64,000 bases of DNA from Bradyrhizobium liaoningense (GTDB taxonomy: Bacteria; Pseudomonadota; Alphaproteobacteria; Rhizobiales; Xanthobacteraceae), in the NCBI RefSeq assembly GCF_018130785.1, contig NZ_JAFCJT010000002.1, positions 1 through 64,000 on the forward strand, written 5' to 3'. The translations under genes and the position numbers were made by a program. How positions within the stretch are numbered: position 1 is the stretch's first letter; each line of letters begins with the position of its first letter. Below the pieces are notes generated by a model. It was not told the origin of the DNA, did not search any database, and saw only the letters and a list, made by a program, of their open reading frames with translations. Of this stretch, positions 30,221 to 38,569 are shown in pieces.

Positions 30221-30967
30221 CTACGGCACGAATCCCTCAAAGATCATCTGGTCGGCATATTGCCCGACCCGGGTCCGTTGCTCCGGGGTGCGGACGGTCC
30301 AACCGAGCAGGGCACAGCCGAACACATTGCGGGCGATCCAGGGGGCGGGCGCCGGCAGGTGGTCGACCTTGAAGGCGACGAAATGCGGCTGGGTCTGAAA
30401 GCCGTGGCGCAGGTACAGCATGCTGTCGCGCTGCTCCTGCGTCAGCTTTGCCCAGTACTCGTCCTCATAGGTTCGCTGCGCAACGATGCCGCGCGGGCGG
30501 GAGGGTAGCAGCTCGCGCAGCGCCAGCACCTGGTCGGGGTCGAAGGACATGCCGACGGCCGGGCCCTGATAGGACGCCAGCACCTCGGCCATCCGCTTCA
30601 CCAGCTTGCGGTCGCCGCCAAAATGGCTCTTCACCTCGATCACCAGCGGCACGCGACCGGCGACCATAGCGCAGAGGTCGGACAGCGACATCATGCGCTC
30701 GCCGGTGTCCTTGAACTTGATCGCTTTCAGCTCCGCGGCGGTCTTCGAGACCACTTCGCCGGTGGCTTCGGTCAAGCGGCCGAGCGCATGGTCGTGATGG
30801 ATCATCGCCTCGCCGTCGGCGGAGAGCTGGATGTCGACCTCGATCGAGAAATTGCCCGATATCGCAGCCTGCACCGCGCCCGGCATGTTCTCGACGATGC
30901 CACGGGAAATGTCATGCAGGCCGCGATGAGCGACCGGCCGGGCTGTCAGCCAATCAGGAGCGCGCAA
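30221..30967 (-). CDS. Glycerophosphodiester phosphodiesterase family protein, TTG start
   Basis: A 248-residue TIM-barrel GDPD that hydrolyses glycerophosphodiesters to glycerol-3-phosphate and an alcohol. The catalytic segment is VAHRGLHD then VENMPGA, EVDIQLSADG and HHDHALGRLTEATG, with VIEVKSH as the later acidic strand. No signal peptide is present, so it is cytosolic. The TTG at 30967 (MRAPDWL) has GGAG 9 bases upstream and avoids a long overlap with ridA, whose stop is at 30984; no ATG lies near the conserved start. Confidence 0.88.
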   Translation of the reverse strand: MRAPDWLTARPVAHRGLHDISRGIVENMPGAVQAAISGNFSIEVDIQLSADGEAMIHHDHALGRLTEATGEVVSKTAAELKAIKFKDTGERMMSLSDLCAMVAGRVPLVIEVKSHFGGDRKLVKRMAEVLASYQGPAVGMSFDPDQVLALRELLPSRPRGIVAQRTYEDEYWAKLTQEQRDSMLYLRHGFQTQPHFVAFKVDHLPAPAPWIARNVFGCALLGWTVRTPEQRTRVGQYADQMIFEGFVP

Positions 30968-30983
30968 CGCCGTCAGCTCCGTG

Positions 30984-31451
30984 TCAGGCGACCTCGAACA
31001 CGCCTTCGACCTCGACCGCCGCATCCGCGGGCAGCGAGGCCACGCCGACGGTGGTGCGGGCATGGCGGCCCTTGTCGCCGAAGGCGGCAACCATCAGGTC
31101 GGAGGCGCCGTTGAGGACCTTCGGCCCGTCCAGGAAGTCCGGCGCCGAGTTGATGAAGCCGCCGAGGCGCACCACGCGCACGACCTTGTCGAGGTCGCCG
31201 AGTGCCGCCTTGACCTGGGCCAGCAGGTTGACGGCGCAACCGCGCGCCGCCGCGGCACCGTCTTCGATCGAAACGCCGGCGCCCAGCTTGCCCTTGGCGA
31301 TCAGCTTGCCGTCCGGTGCGAAGCAGACCTGGCCGGAGACGAACAGCAAATTACCGGTGCGCACGAACGGCACGTAATTGGCTACCGGGGTGGGGGCCTC
31401 GTGCAGCTTGATGCCCTGTTCCGCCAGTTTCTGCTCGACCGTGCCCGCCAT
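30984..31451 (-). CDS. RidA family protein (YjgF/YER057c/UK114), first copy
   Basis: A 155-residue protein of the RidA superfamily, trimeric proteins that often deaminate reactive enamine/imine intermediates. It belongs to the longer branch (LFVSGQVCFAPDGKLIAKGKLG, CAVNLLAQVKAALGDLDKVVRVVRLGGF). The family arginine that binds the substrate carboxylate is not at the usual RTTVGV-like site but may be R in GRHARTTVGVASLP. The start MAGTVEQ at 31451 is chosen over the extended frame to 31583. The GDPD gene follows 16 bases later. Confidence 0.92.
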   Translation of the reverse strand: MAGTVEQKLAEQGIKLHEAPTPVANYVPFVRTGNLLFVSGQVCFAPDGKLIAKGKLGAGVSIEDGAAAARGCAVNLLAQVKAALGDLDKVVRVVRLGGFINSAPDFLDGPKVLNGASDLMVAAFGDKGRHARTTVGVASLPADAAVEVEGVFEVA

Positions 31452-31676
31452 GTTCGACCTCGTTGTCCTAAAATCATCCGCCCGGGCGTTGGAGGCCGGG
31501 CGCGCCCTGTTTCGCCCATCGTGCCGCCACATGCAAGCAACCGGAAGGGGATGCATTTTGTTGAGGCAGGGCAGGCGGTTCAACGCGGGGGCCGCAACTT
31601 TACGTGAAACGGCCTCAGTTGCGACGCAATGGAACGGTCACTAAACTGTCGAATCTGCGCTTCCCAGGGATGAGAC

Positions 31677-32522
31677 ATGGTGCACCTTTTCCGGACTTCG
31701 CTCGGTGTGATGGCGCTCGCGGCGGCCGCTTTCGGCTCCAGCGGTGGAGCGCAGGCCGCCAATGGTCCGTTCCTCGCGCATCAGGCGCTCTATGATTTGA
31801 GCCTCGTCAAATCGCGCTCCAACTCAGTCAACAGCGCGCGCGGCCGCATCCTCTACAACTTCACCGGCAGCTCGTGCGAGGGCTACACCTCCGAATTCCG
31901 CCAGGTCTCCGAGCTCGACAGCGGCGAGGGCAAGATCACGCTGAGCGACCTCCGCTCTAATTCCTGGGAGGACGCTGCGGGCAAGAGCTACCGCTTCAAG
32001 ATCGAGACGCGGATGAACGAGGCGGACGCCGGCCGGGTCGATGGTTCGGCGGAGCGCGACGGCGACCACATCAACGTCAAGCTGAAGCTGCCGGCGCCGA
32101 AGAACTTCACCCTCGACGGCAAGATCGTGTTCCCGACCGAGCAGATCCAGCGCATCATTGCCGCCGCCAAGGACGGCAAGTCGTTGCTCGAGCTGTCCGT
32201 CTATGACGGCTCCGACGACGGCCAGAAGGTCTACAACACGCTGACCGTGATCGGCCAGCCGGTCCCCGCCGACCGCACTGCTTCGCCCGATGCATCGACC
32301 ACGGACGAACACATGAAGTCGCTCAAGCGCTGGCCGGTCACCGTCAGCTATTTCGACCGCGACGTCCAGCGGAAGGAAGGCGAGCAGACGCCGGTCTATG
32401 CGATGGCGTTCGAGCTCTACGAGAACGGCGTCTCGCGCCAGCTCGTGCTCGATTACAACGATTTCGTGATTTCCGGCGCGATGGGCAAGTTCGACGTCAA
32501 GGACAGCAAGCCCTGTAATTGA
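31677..32522 (+). CDS. eipB: Cell envelope integrity protein EipB (DUF1849)
   Basis: A 281-residue periplasmic protein. The signal peptide (about 1-27) ends in GGAQAAN. EipB, described in Brucella, is a beta-spiral protein needed for envelope integrity and held by a disulfide; here the two cysteines of the mature chain are in GSSCEGYTSEFRQ and at the C-terminus (KPCN), consistent with that bridge. Further family marks are SNSWEDAAGKSYRF and YFDRDVQRKEGEQTPVY. It is divergent from the first ridA gene. Confidence 0.93.
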   Translation: MVHLFRTSLGVMALAAAAFGSSGGAQAANGPFLAHQALYDLSLVKSRSNSVNSARGRILYNFTGSSCEGYTSEFRQVSELDSGEGKITLSDLRSNSWEDAAGKSYRFKIETRMNEADAGRVDGSAERDGDHINVKLKLPAPKNFTLDGKIVFPTEQIQRIIAAAKDGKSLLELSVYDGSDDGQKVYNTLTVIGQPVPADRTASPDASTTDEHMKSLKRWPVTVSYFDRDVQRKEGEQTPVYAMAFELYENGVSRQLVLDYNDFVISGAMGKFDVKDSKPCN

Positions 32523-32618
32523 ACGGCATCCTGCGGTCCGGCGCTCGTCGCATCTAGCCCTTGTCATCATCCCCAGCTACGCTCCTTCCCAACCACAAAC
32601 CTCCGGGAGGCAAGCACC

Positions 32619-33020
32619 ATGCCCAAGCTCGACCATCTCCGCCCCAGCGGCCTGCATCACAATCCCGCCTATTCCCACGTCGTGACCGCTTCCGGTGCGC
32701 GCACCATCTACATCTCCGGCCAGGTGTCGGTGGACGAGGAGGGGCGGATCGTCGGCGAGGGCGATCTCGCCGCGCAGACGACGCAGGTGATGCAGAATCT
32801 CGGGCACGCGCTGAAAGCGGCCGGCGCGAGCTACGCCAACATCGTGAAGATCACCACCTTCGTCGTGAACTACAAGCCGGAGCTGCGCCCGATCATCGGC
32901 AAGGCCCGCTCGGCCTTCTTCGAAGGCATGGAGCCTCCGGCCTCCACCCTCGTCGGCGTCTCCGCGCTCGCCGCGCCGGAATGGCTGATCGAGATCGAGG
33001 CGGTGGCCGTCGCGGATTGA
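32619..33020 (+). CDS. RidA family protein, second copy
   Basis: A 133-residue RidA-superfamily protein distinct from the one at 30984-31451. The fold markers are YSHVVTASGARTIYISGQVSVDEEG, a central helix QVMQNLGHALKAAGASYANIVK, and PASTLVGVSALAAPEWLIEIEAVAV at the end. The catalytic arginine of the RidA subfamily (in RxAV) is replaced by STLVGV, so it belongs to one of the Rid2-7-type groups with unknown substrate. A GGGAGGC precedes the ATG. Confidence 0.92.
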   Translation: MPKLDHLRPSGLHHNPAYSHVVTASGARTIYISGQVSVDEEGRIVGEGDLAAQTTQVMQNLGHALKAAGASYANIVKITTFVVNYKPELRPIIGKARSAFFEGMEPPASTLVGVSALAAPEWLIEIEAVAVAD

Positions 33021-33027
33021 AACGACC

Positions 33028-33113
33028 GTAGGATGGGTAGAGCGAAGCGAAACCCATCACCCTTGTTGCGCGGGAAGAGCTCGATGTGTTTCGCTTCGCT
33101 CTACCCATCCTAC
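33028..33113. repeat. Palindromic repeat, GTAGGATGGGTAGAGCGAAGCG family
   Basis: gtaggatgggtagagcgaag at the left is the perfect inverse of cttcgctctacccatcctac at the right, about 27 bases per arm with the adjoining cgaaac/gtttcg. The right end runs into the stop codon of the ACT gene (33110-33112), so that gene's TAG is part of the repeat. Confidence 0.93.
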
Positions 33114-33511
33114 TTTGCTGCGGACATCGCTCGCAAAACAGTCATCGCCTCATCGGCACGCTCAACAGGCACGAAAAGATGGTCGTGGTGGAAGGCCGAA
33201 ACGGCATTCACGCTGATGTCGGCCTCGGCCAGTCGCGCCGTGATAGCCGCCAGAAAGCCCACCGCATCGAGCGCGGAGTGAATCGTCAGCGTGATCAGGC
33301 GCGAGGCGAACGCGTAGCGTAAGCCGGACGCCTCGGCTTCTTCGCGCAGGATCACCAGCGTCGTTCCTTCCTGCTCGCGAAATGTCAGCTGCGGATTGAG
33401 CGCTGTGGAAATGGGTTCGCTTGCTGGAACCGTGCAAAACACGAAGGTACCGTCCAGGATCTCCGGCTTCATGTTCCTCAGCAGCGCGTTGAGGTCGCGT
33501 TCGCCTGTCAC
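33110..33511 (-). CDS. ACT domain protein (DUF2241 type), GTG start
   Basis: A 133-residue protein with two ACT-like halves. The first begins GERDLNALLRNMKPEILDGTFVFCTVP, the second ends HSALDAVGFLAAITARLAEADISVNAVSAFHHDHLFVP, which is the regulatory-fold pattern of the COG3602/DUF2241 family. ACT domains usually bind amino acids; no ligand can be named. The GTG at 33511 follows GAGAGG by about 9 bases; the open frame back to 33604 lacks family sequence. The stop lies in the palindromic repeat. Confidence 0.85.
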   Translation of the reverse strand: MTGERDLNALLRNMKPEILDGTFVFCTVPASEPISTALNPQLTFREQEGTTLVILREEAEASGLRYAFASRLITLTIHSALDAVGFLAAITARLAEADISVNAVSAFHHDHLFVPVERADEAMTVLRAMSAAK

Positions 33512-33698
33512 GATGGTCAGCCTCTCAACGCGTTCGGATGGAAACCCATCAGCACAGGACCTGACAGAGGGCCTCGCCAACATACCTTTGTATATCTCTT
33601 CCAATCCTTCTCATACGCTGCTCTTACGCTCGTACAATTGAGGGAGGGCGGTGGATTCCTGCACTTTGAGCCGACTCGGGTCACTGCGAGGAGGCTCA

Positions 33699-33854
33699 AT
33701 GAACGTCATCATTCGAAGGCTTAACGGCTTGTGGCACCTCATCATCGGGTCCTGTCAGATCCGAACTCCGTTCCTGGAGACCCAGGACCGCCAGCTGGTC
33801 GTTCAGTACGCCCGACGCATCTATCCGGGCGCCAGGATCTTCGAACACGACTGA
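33699..33854 (+). CDS. Small hypothetical protein (51 residues)
   Basis: A short gene supported mainly by GGAGG 7 bases before its ATG and by position in an otherwise empty gap between the ACT gene and dinB. The protein starts NVIIRRLNGLWHLIIGSCQI and ends RIYPGARIFEHD; it is basic, with one amphipathic helix, and has no signal peptide. I recognise no family. It could be a stress-linked small protein or a spurious frame. Confidence 0.5.
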   Translation: MNVIIRRLNGLWHLIIGSCQIRTPFLETQDRQLVVQYARRIYPGARIFEHD

Positions 33855-33869
33855 TTTCAGCCGGTGGAA

Positions 33870-35159
33870 TCACTCCTGCGCCTTCTCCGGCCCGTCATAC
33901 GCGATGCCGCGGATCACGGCGGCGCTGCCGAATTTCTTGCGCAAATTATCCATGGCGCGCTCAGCATGCGCGGCGCGGCGGTCGAGCATGTCGGTGTCGT
34001 CGGCGGGCGAGCCATCGCGCAGCGCGCTGACGCCGGCACCCATCAGGCGGAAGGCGGTGCCGTCGATCTCCTTCGCCAGCATCTCGCGGCAGATCGAGAA
34101 GATCTTTGCGGCAAGCTGCGTCGGGGCCGCGATCGACTGCGAGCGGGTGCGCTGGCGGAAATCGGCGGTCTTCAGCTTCAGCGTGACGGTCGAGCCGGCA
34201 AGCTCGCTGCTCTTGAGCCGCGACGACGTCTTCTCGCAGAGCCGCCACAAAATCTTCTCCAGTGTCGCGAAATCGCGGATGTCGGTCTCGAACGTGGTCT
34301 CGCTCGAAATCGTCTTGGCGCCGCGGTCGGGCTCGACGCGGCGGTCGTCGATGCCGCGGGCGAGCCGCCACAGCCGGCGGCCGTCGCTCGGAAACTGTCG
34401 CATGAGCTCGATCTCGTCGGCCCTTTGCAGGTCAGCGATGATGCGGAAGCCGCGCTGAACGAGGCGCTCCTGGGTGGCCGGCCCGACGCCAAAAATGAAG
34501 CCGACCGGCTTCTCCGCCAGCATCACGCGGGCTTCCTCCTGATCGAGCGCGGCGAAGCCGCGCGGCTTGTCGAGGTCGGAGGCGATCTTGGCCAAAAACT
34601 TGTTGCAGGACAGGCCGACCGAGACGGAGATGCCGATGTCGCGCTCGATGTTGCGCGCGAACCGCGCGAGTACTTTGGCCGGAACCATGCCGTGCACCCG
34701 CTCGGTGCCCGAGAGATCGAGAAAGGCCTCGTCAATCGAGAGCGGTTCGACCAGCGGCGTCAGCGCCTGCATGGCCTGGCGCACCTCGCGGCCGACACGG
34801 ACGTATTTCGCCATGTCCGGCGGGATCACGGTCGCGTGCGGGCAGGCCTCGAGCGCCCTGAACATCGGCATGGCCGAGCGCACGCCATAGGTGCGCGCGA
34901 TGTAGCAGGCGGCCGACACCACGCCGCGCTTACCGCCACCAATGATGACGGGCTTGTCGGCGATCTCAGGGTTGTCGCGCTTCTCGACCGTCGCATAGAA
35001 GGCGTCGCAGTCGATATGGGCGATGGTCAGCGAGGCGAGCGCCCGGTGCCGGACAAGGCGGGGGGAACCGCAGGCGGAACACCGCCGCACACCCATATCC
35101 AGATCGGCCGAACAATCCCGGCAGAAGCAGCGAGGCCCGGCCGGGTCGGGCGCGGTCAC
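33870..35159 (-). CDS. dinB: DNA polymerase IV with N-terminal zinc ribbon
   Basis: A 429-residue Y-family polymerase for translesion synthesis. The polymerase core shows IDCDAFYATVEKRDNP (metal ligand and steric-gate region), SIDEAFLDLSG (catalytic carboxylates), VGLSCNKFLAKIASDLDKP and FGVGPATQERL (helix-hairpin-helix). Before the core are about 30 residues with cysteines at 11, 13, 16, 27 and 30 (CFCRDC and CSAC), a likely zinc ribbon absent from E. coli DinB. The GTG start overlaps the DUF3572 stop by four bases (GTGA), so the two genes are translationally coupled. Confidence 0.95.
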   Translation of the reverse strand: MTAPDPAGPRCFCRDCSADLDMGVRRCSACGSPRLVRHRALASLTIAHIDCDAFYATVEKRDNPEIADKPVIIGGGKRGVVSAACYIARTYGVRSAMPMFRALEACPHATVIPPDMAKYVRVGREVRQAMQALTPLVEPLSIDEAFLDLSGTERVHGMVPAKVLARFARNIERDIGISVSVGLSCNKFLAKIASDLDKPRGFAALDQEEARVMLAEKPVGFIFGVGPATQERLVQRGFRIIADLQRADEIELMRQFPSDGRRLWRLARGIDDRRVEPDRGAKTISSETTFETDIRDFATLEKILWRLCEKTSSRLKSSELAGSTVTLKLKTADFRQRTRSQSIAAPTQLAAKIFSICREMLAKEIDGTAFRLMGAGVSALRDGSPADDTDMLDRRAAHAERAMDNLRKKFGSAAVIRGIAYDGPEKAQE

Positions 35160-35467
35160 GGCACGTCGCGCTCCCAACTGGGATCGCCGAGCGCGTCGCC
35201 GAGGATTTGCCGCGCCGCAGCAACGTTGGTCGGATGCAGCTCGGCGGTCGAGGCAAAGGCCTTCACAGTGGCATCATCGCGCATCACGAAATCGAGCACG
35301 CTGAGGAGGAAATTGGGATCCGAGGCGGCATTCCGGAGCGTCTCCGGACCGACCCCTGTCTCAGCCAGAAACAGGCCCAGCCGCTCGGGATCGCCGGCCA
35401 CAAAAGAGAGCGCCTGAATCGCAACGATTTCAGCGACTTCGCGAGGGTTGTGAACAGGCTTTTTCAA
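35156..35467 (-). CDS. DUF3572 family protein
   Basis: A 103-residue alphaproteobacterial protein of unknown function, all helical. The signature is VAEIVAIQALSFVAGDPERLGLFLAETGVGPETLR and LLSVLDFVMRDDATVKAFA. It is the first gene of a two-gene unit with dinB, the GTGA overlap making coupling likely. The ATG at 35467 faces the divK promoter. Confidence 0.92.
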   Translation of the reverse strand: MKKPVHNPREVAEIVAIQALSFVAGDPERLGLFLAETGVGPETLRNAASDPNFLLSVLDFVMRDDATVKAFASTAELHPTNVAAARQILGDALGDPSWERDVP

Positions 35468-35695
35468 GGGTCCGGTTTGCCTTTCCGTTAACTTTCGGTG
35501 TCTACTTTGAAACCATCATGCCCGAGTCTCAAGACCGCCGACAAGCAACTGGAAACCACATCGCAGAAAGTCGGCCCTCGGGTTTAACGAAACTGGAGCG
35601 AATCTGAGGCTAGTTTGAATCCAGTTTTCGAAGCGCCGGCGAGCGGCGCCTGAGGCGTCACATGTATCGGTCTGCGGACCAAACAGGAGGGCGGG

Positions 35696-36061
35696 ATGGC
35701 TAAGACCGTCCTGATCGTGGAAGACAACGAGCTCAACATGAAGCTCTTCCGCGACCTGTTGGAGGCGCACGGCTATCAGACCTCCGGCACCAGCAACGGA
35801 TATGAGGCGCTCGACCTCGTTCGCAAGATGCGGCCCGACCTCGTGCTGATGGATATCCAATTGCCGCAGGTCTCAGGGCTCGAGGTGACGCGCTGGATCA
35901 AGGACGATCCGGAGTTGCGTGCCATTCCCGTCGTCGCGGTCACGGCATTCGCGATGAAGGGCGACGAAGAGCGCATCCGCGAGGGCGGCTGCGAGGCCTA
36001 TTTGTCCAAGCCGATCTCGGTCGGCAAATTCATTGAGACGGTCCGGCGTTTTATCGGATAG
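35696..36061 (+). CDS. divK: Single-domain response regulator DivK
   Basis: A 121-residue lone receiver domain. The acidic pocket is EDN (9-11), phospho-acceptor Asp53 (LMDIQLP), the switch Thr in VTAFAM and Lys in LSKP. In Caulobacter DivK, phosphorylated by DivJ and dephosphorylated by PleC, controls the CckA-CtrA cell-cycle relay by polar localisation. The next gene is pleD, the conserved neighbour. AGGAGGGCGGG precedes the ATG. Confidence 0.95.
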   Translation: MAKTVLIVEDNELNMKLFRDLLEAHGYQTSGTSNGYEALDLVRKMRPDLVLMDIQLPQVSGLEVTRWIKDDPELRAIPVVAVTAFAMKGDEERIREGGCEAYLSKPISVGKFIETVRRFIG

Positions 36062-36075
36062 GAAGTGAGTTCAAA

Positions 36076-37449
36076 GTGTCCGCGCGTATCCTGGTTGTCG
36101 ATGACGTTCCCGCCAACGTCAAACTCCTCGAAGCCCGCCTGTCCGCCGAATATTTCGACGTGATGACCGCCTCGAACGGCACCGAAGCGCTGGCGCTGGC
36201 CAGCCGCGCCGAATGCGACATCATCCTGCTCGACGTGATGATGCCCGACATGGACGGCTTCGAGGTCTGCCGCCGTCTCAAGACCGATCCGGCGACGCAC
36301 CACATCCCCGTCGTGATGGTCACCGCGCTCGACAGCCCCGCCGACCGCAATCGCGGGCTGGAAGCCGGCGCCGACGATTTCCTCACAAAACCTGTCTCCG
36401 ACGTCGTGCTGATCGCGCGCGTGCGCTCGCTGACGCGGCTGAAGATGATGACCGATGAGCTGCGCATGCGCGCCATCACCTCGCTCGAAATCGGCATGCA
36501 GGCGCCCGAGCGCAGCGCCGTGGCCGACACCGGCCGGGGCGGCCGCATTCTGCTGGTCGACGACCGTCAGTCCTCCTATGAACGGCTGGCGACCATCCTC
36601 GCCGCGGAGCACACCATCGACGTCGAGCCGAACCCGACGGAGGCGCTGTTCCACGCGGCCGAGGGCAATTACGACCTGCTGATCGTCTCGCTCGACCTCA
36701 ACAATTTCGACGGTCTCAGGCTGTGCAGCCAGGCGCGCTCGCTGGAGCGCACGCGTCACGTGCCGATCCTGGCGATCGCGGACCCCGAGAACTCGACGCG
36801 GCTGCTCCGCGGCCTCGAGATCGGCGTCAACGACTATCTGCTGCGTCCCATCGACAAGACCGAGCTGCTGGCGCGCGCCCGCACCCAGATCCGTCGCCGC
36901 CGCTACACCGATCATCTGCGTGACAACGTGCAGAACTCGATCGAGATGGCGATCACCGACGCGCTCACCGGCCTGCACAATCGTCGCTACATGGAGAGCC
37001 ATCTGGCGACGCTCGCCGAGCAGGCCTCGACCCGCGGCAAGCCCTTGGCGCTGATGATTCTGGACATCGACTACTTCAAGTCGATCAACGACAATTACGG
37101 CCACGACGCCGGCGACGACGTGCTGCGTGAATTCGCGGTGCGCGTGCGCAAGTCGATCCGCGGCATCGATCTGGCCTGCCGCTACGGCGGCGAGGAGTTC
37201 GTCATCGTGATGCCGGAGACCGATCTCCACGTTGCCGGCATGGTGGCCGAGCGCCTGCGCCGCTCGATCGCGGGCGAGCCCTTTGCCGTCCACAAGGGCA
37301 CCAAGCGCATCGAGGTCACGATCTCGATTGGGCTCACCACGCTGGAGCAGAAGGGCGAGTCGGTCGCCGACGTGCTCAAGCGCGCCGACACCGCGCTCTA
37401 CCGCGCCAAGCACGACGGCCGCAATCGCGTGGTGTCGCAGGCGGCGTGA
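36076..37449 (+). CDS. pleD: Diguanylate cyclase response regulator PleD
   Basis: A 457-residue protein with receiver 1 (about 3-120, phospho-acceptor in LLDVMMPDMDG), pseudo-receiver 2 (about 150-275; the acceptor position reads LIVSLDLN, with Ser instead of Asp) and a GGEEF domain (about 290-455; RYGGEEF). The inhibitory I-site RGID lies five residues before GGEEF, so product feedback is expected. PleD makes c-di-GMP at the developing pole. Start is GTG, 14 bases after divK. Confidence 0.96.
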   Translation: MSARILVVDDVPANVKLLEARLSAEYFDVMTASNGTEALALASRAECDIILLDVMMPDMDGFEVCRRLKTDPATHHIPVVMVTALDSPADRNRGLEAGADDFLTKPVSDVVLIARVRSLTRLKMMTDELRMRAITSLEIGMQAPERSAVADTGRGGRILLVDDRQSSYERLATILAAEHTIDVEPNPTEALFHAAEGNYDLLIVSLDLNNFDGLRLCSQARSLERTRHVPILAIADPENSTRLLRGLEIGVNDYLLRPIDKTELLARARTQIRRRRYTDHLRDNVQNSIEMAITDALTGLHNRRYMESHLATLAEQASTRGKPLALMILDIDYFKSINDNYGHDAGDDVLREFAVRVRKSIRGIDLACRYGGEEFVIVMPETDLHVAGMVAERLRRSIAGEPFAVHKGTKRIEVTISIGLTTLEQKGESVADVLKRADTALYRAKHDGRNRVVSQAA

Positions 37450-37642
37450 GGCTGCCTGCGCATAAAAATGCGAAAACAACCCCATGCACAGTAGTCGACG
37501 TTAGTCGGATCAATGGGTTATGTGTGGGGCATGACGGTTGATGCCGGTTGCACCGGCATTTGACACGTCGGGCAAAACAGGAGCATTTTGGCAGGATCGG
37601 GCAGGGCGCGGTTGTTGCGCGAAGTCCTCTCCCCAAACTCCG

Positions 37643-37810
37643 CTGTCATTCCCCGCGACCCGGCTACGCCAAGGCTTCGCCGGGGCTTCAGTCTAGGGGC
37701 GCCGAAGCTTCAGCGTAGGCGGCAAGCGGGGAATCCAGTACGCCGCAGCGTCTCGGTTCAATCACAATCGTCTCTGGAATACTGGATCACCCGCTTTCGC
37801 GGGTGATGAC
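37643..37810. repeat. Palindromic repeat, long family-2 relative
   Basis: gtcattccccgc at the left and gcgggtgatgac at the right, with inner arms cggggaatccagta / tactggatcacccg. It occupies most of the 384-base gap between pleD and the TetR gene, 37450-37833, which has no gene. Confidence 0.75.
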
Positions 37811-37833
37811 ACCGTGCGATACGGCGACAGCCG

Positions 37834-38439
37834 TTATTGTGGTGCGCGCTTGTGCCCCTTCACAGGCTTCGCCTCATCACCCACATCCACCCCCGCATTC
37901 CGCAGCAGCACTGTCGCGGCTTCCTTCGCCGCGCGCGCCATCGCGGGGTCGTCGCGAACGAGGTCCTGCGCGATGGAGCCGTCGACCAAAAGCACGAGCT
38001 GCGTTGCCAGCGCCTCCGCATCGGCGACGCCGAGCTCGGTCAGCCGCTCGCGAAACCAGACGCGGCGGCTTTCCTTGAAGGCGATTGCGATCTTCTTCAC
38101 GGCGCGGTCCGCAGGGCCCAGCTCGGCGACCGCATTCACGAACGGGCAGCCGCGAAAATCCTTGGCCGCAAAGCGCCGCTCCAGCGAATCGAAGGTGCCA
38201 AGAATCTGCTCGGCCGGCGGCTTGTCGGAGGGACGCGGCTGCACGAAGCGGCGCTCCAGATAGGCCGCGATCAGCGCGTCCTTGGAGGGGAAGTGGTTGT
38301 AGAGCGTGCGCTTGGAGATGCCGACCTCGGCCGCGATGGTGTCGACGCCGATGGCGCGAATGCCTTGCAGATAGAACAGCTTGTCGGCGGTCTCGAGGAT
38401 CCGCTCCTTCATCGTCTGTGAGTTGGGCGGGGGAGCCAT
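37834..38439 (-). CDS. TetR family transcriptional repressor
   Basis: A 201-residue regulator with an N-terminal helix-turn-helix (KERILETADKLFYLQGIRAIGVDTIAAEVGISKRTLYNHF, about 10-55) and a helical C-terminal ligand domain (TetR_C type, LVDGSIAQDLVRDDPAM). The ATG at 38439 follows GGGCGGGG; the frame is open back to 38484. It is divergent from the MFS gene and a palindromic operator lies between them, so it most likely represses that transporter and itself. Confidence 0.93.
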   Translation of the reverse strand: MAPPPNSQTMKERILETADKLFYLQGIRAIGVDTIAAEVGISKRTLYNHFPSKDALIAAYLERRFVQPRPSDKPPAEQILGTFDSLERRFAAKDFRGCPFVNAVAELGPADRAVKKIAIAFKESRRVWFRERLTELGVADAEALATQLVLLVDGSIAQDLVRDDPAMARAAKEAATVLLRNAGVDVGDEAKPVKGHKRAPQ

Positions 38440-38492
38440 GCGGCAGCGTGCGTCCTGTTGACTTGACAGCGTGCACCTTTTCATAGCCTAAG

Positions 38493-38508
38493 TACACAGG
38501 TCTGTGTA
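38493..38508. promoter_or_regulatory. TetR-type operator
   Basis: TACACAG GT CTGTGTA, a 16-base palindrome with perfect 7-base arms, lies 54 bases before the TetR start and 62 bases before the MFS start in the divergent promoter. Size and position are typical of an autoregulated TetR site. Confidence 0.75.
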
Positions 38509-38569
38509 ACCAAAATCATCGAGAATTGCAGACGCCGGTGCGCGCGCCGCGCCGACGAGGGAGAAAAAC

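Noticed and set aside
35468..35695. CtrA boxes (TTAA-N7-TTAA) before divK
   Set aside because: A GTTAAC and a TTTAAC occur, but never two half sites at the right spacing.
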